A DNA stretch of 64,000 nucleotides from Hepsetus odoe. Lineage: Eukaryota > Chordata > Actinopteri > Characiformes > Hepsetidae. The notes beneath the pieces are model-generated. The model was not told the origin of the DNA and searched no databases. It worked only from the letters and a program-made list of their open reading frames with translations. Positions 63,665 through 64,000 of the stretch are shown piece by piece. The position numbers and the translations under genes were made by a program. The number at the start of each line of letters is the position of its first letter. Positions within the stretch are counted from its first letter, which is position 1. The stretch is from the NCBI GenBank assembly GCA_017165825.1, contig CM029379.1:24834836-24898835 (forward strand). Direction: 5' to 3'.

Positions 63665-64000
63665 TGATTGTCCAACAAATCCCATTAAAATTCAACAAAC
63701 AGCAGCATTCTTCACCACCAAACACCAGCACCAGCCATCAAATAGTCCTTCTCCAATCAAACACTGCCATTCACCATTCTCATTCTCTAATAAACATCAT
63801 TACTCAAAAGCTCCTCTTTCACTACACCTGCATTTTTCCACTATCAAACACCGCACTAACTAGCAAATGCCGTTATTCTCCATCCAAACAGCATCACCCT
63901 CTACCAAATAAACCAAACCAAACATAATTTTCCACCAAACACCACTATTCTTCCCCAAATGCCACCACCCTCCACCAAACACCACTATTCTTCCCCAAAT
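63665..64000. repeat. Start of a tandem array, 40-bp unit at the window edge
   Basis: A 30-base segment at 63931-63960 recurs exactly at 63971-64000 (words TCCACCAAACACCACTATTC and TTCCCCAAAT), a 40-base period. To the left, from about 63665, the same ACCAAACACCA and CCAAATGCC words appear in increasingly diverged form. The array runs out of the window. Confidence 0.75.

Overview
This is an intron-dominated vertebrate locus from a bony fish (teleost, probably an ostariophysan). The evidence is spliced vertebrate coding exons, tRNA-derived fish SINEs, an L2-type LINE tail, an RTE-like LINE and very many CA/GT and GA/CT microsatellites. No bacterial, phage or CRISPR feature was seen.

Two genes are recognisable. 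mab21l2 lies on the + strand (20175-22347). It encodes a full 359-residue MAB21-family protein, but its coding sequence is split into three exons by two phase-0 introns, whereas the gene is intronless in mammals. Around it, in the opposite orientation, is part of lrba, a giant BEACH-domain protein that also hosts MAB21L2 in mammals. Four consecutive lrba exons are readable on the - strand at 52710-52876, 33090-33211, 27071-27202 and 25986-26122. Their reading phases join perfectly and they end inside the PH-like domain that precedes BEACH. mab21l2 sits in the next lrba intron, which runs off the left edge of the window.

The main surprise is the exon that should come just before this set (59062-59170, the AEFILSRQRAED exon). 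It is intact, with good splice sites and matching phase, but lies on the + strand, opposite to its partners. Either a small inversion cuts lrba between about 52.9 and 59.1 kb, or this is an inverted exon duplication, or the assembly is wrong there.

Region by region: 1-19.5 kb is intron with two SINE families, degenerate minisatellites and a foldback element. 19.56-22.83 kb is the mab21l2 promoter, gene and 3' UTR. 22.9-23.7 kb is a degenerate repeat field. 23.7-33.2 kb is AT-rich intron plus three lrba exons. 33.2-52.7 kb is a large lrba intron with two LINE-type elements, SINEs, a 0.9-kb pyrimidine tract and possible enhancers. 52.9-59.1 kb holds a degenerate repeat, a Tc1/mariner-like foldback MITE and an inverted SINE pair. 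59.1-64 kb is non-coding and ends in the start of a tandem array. Several splice sites lie against (TG/CA)n tracts. Possible mab21l2 enhancers (clustered TAATCC sites, POU/TCF and SOX/OTX motifs) are proposed from sequence only.
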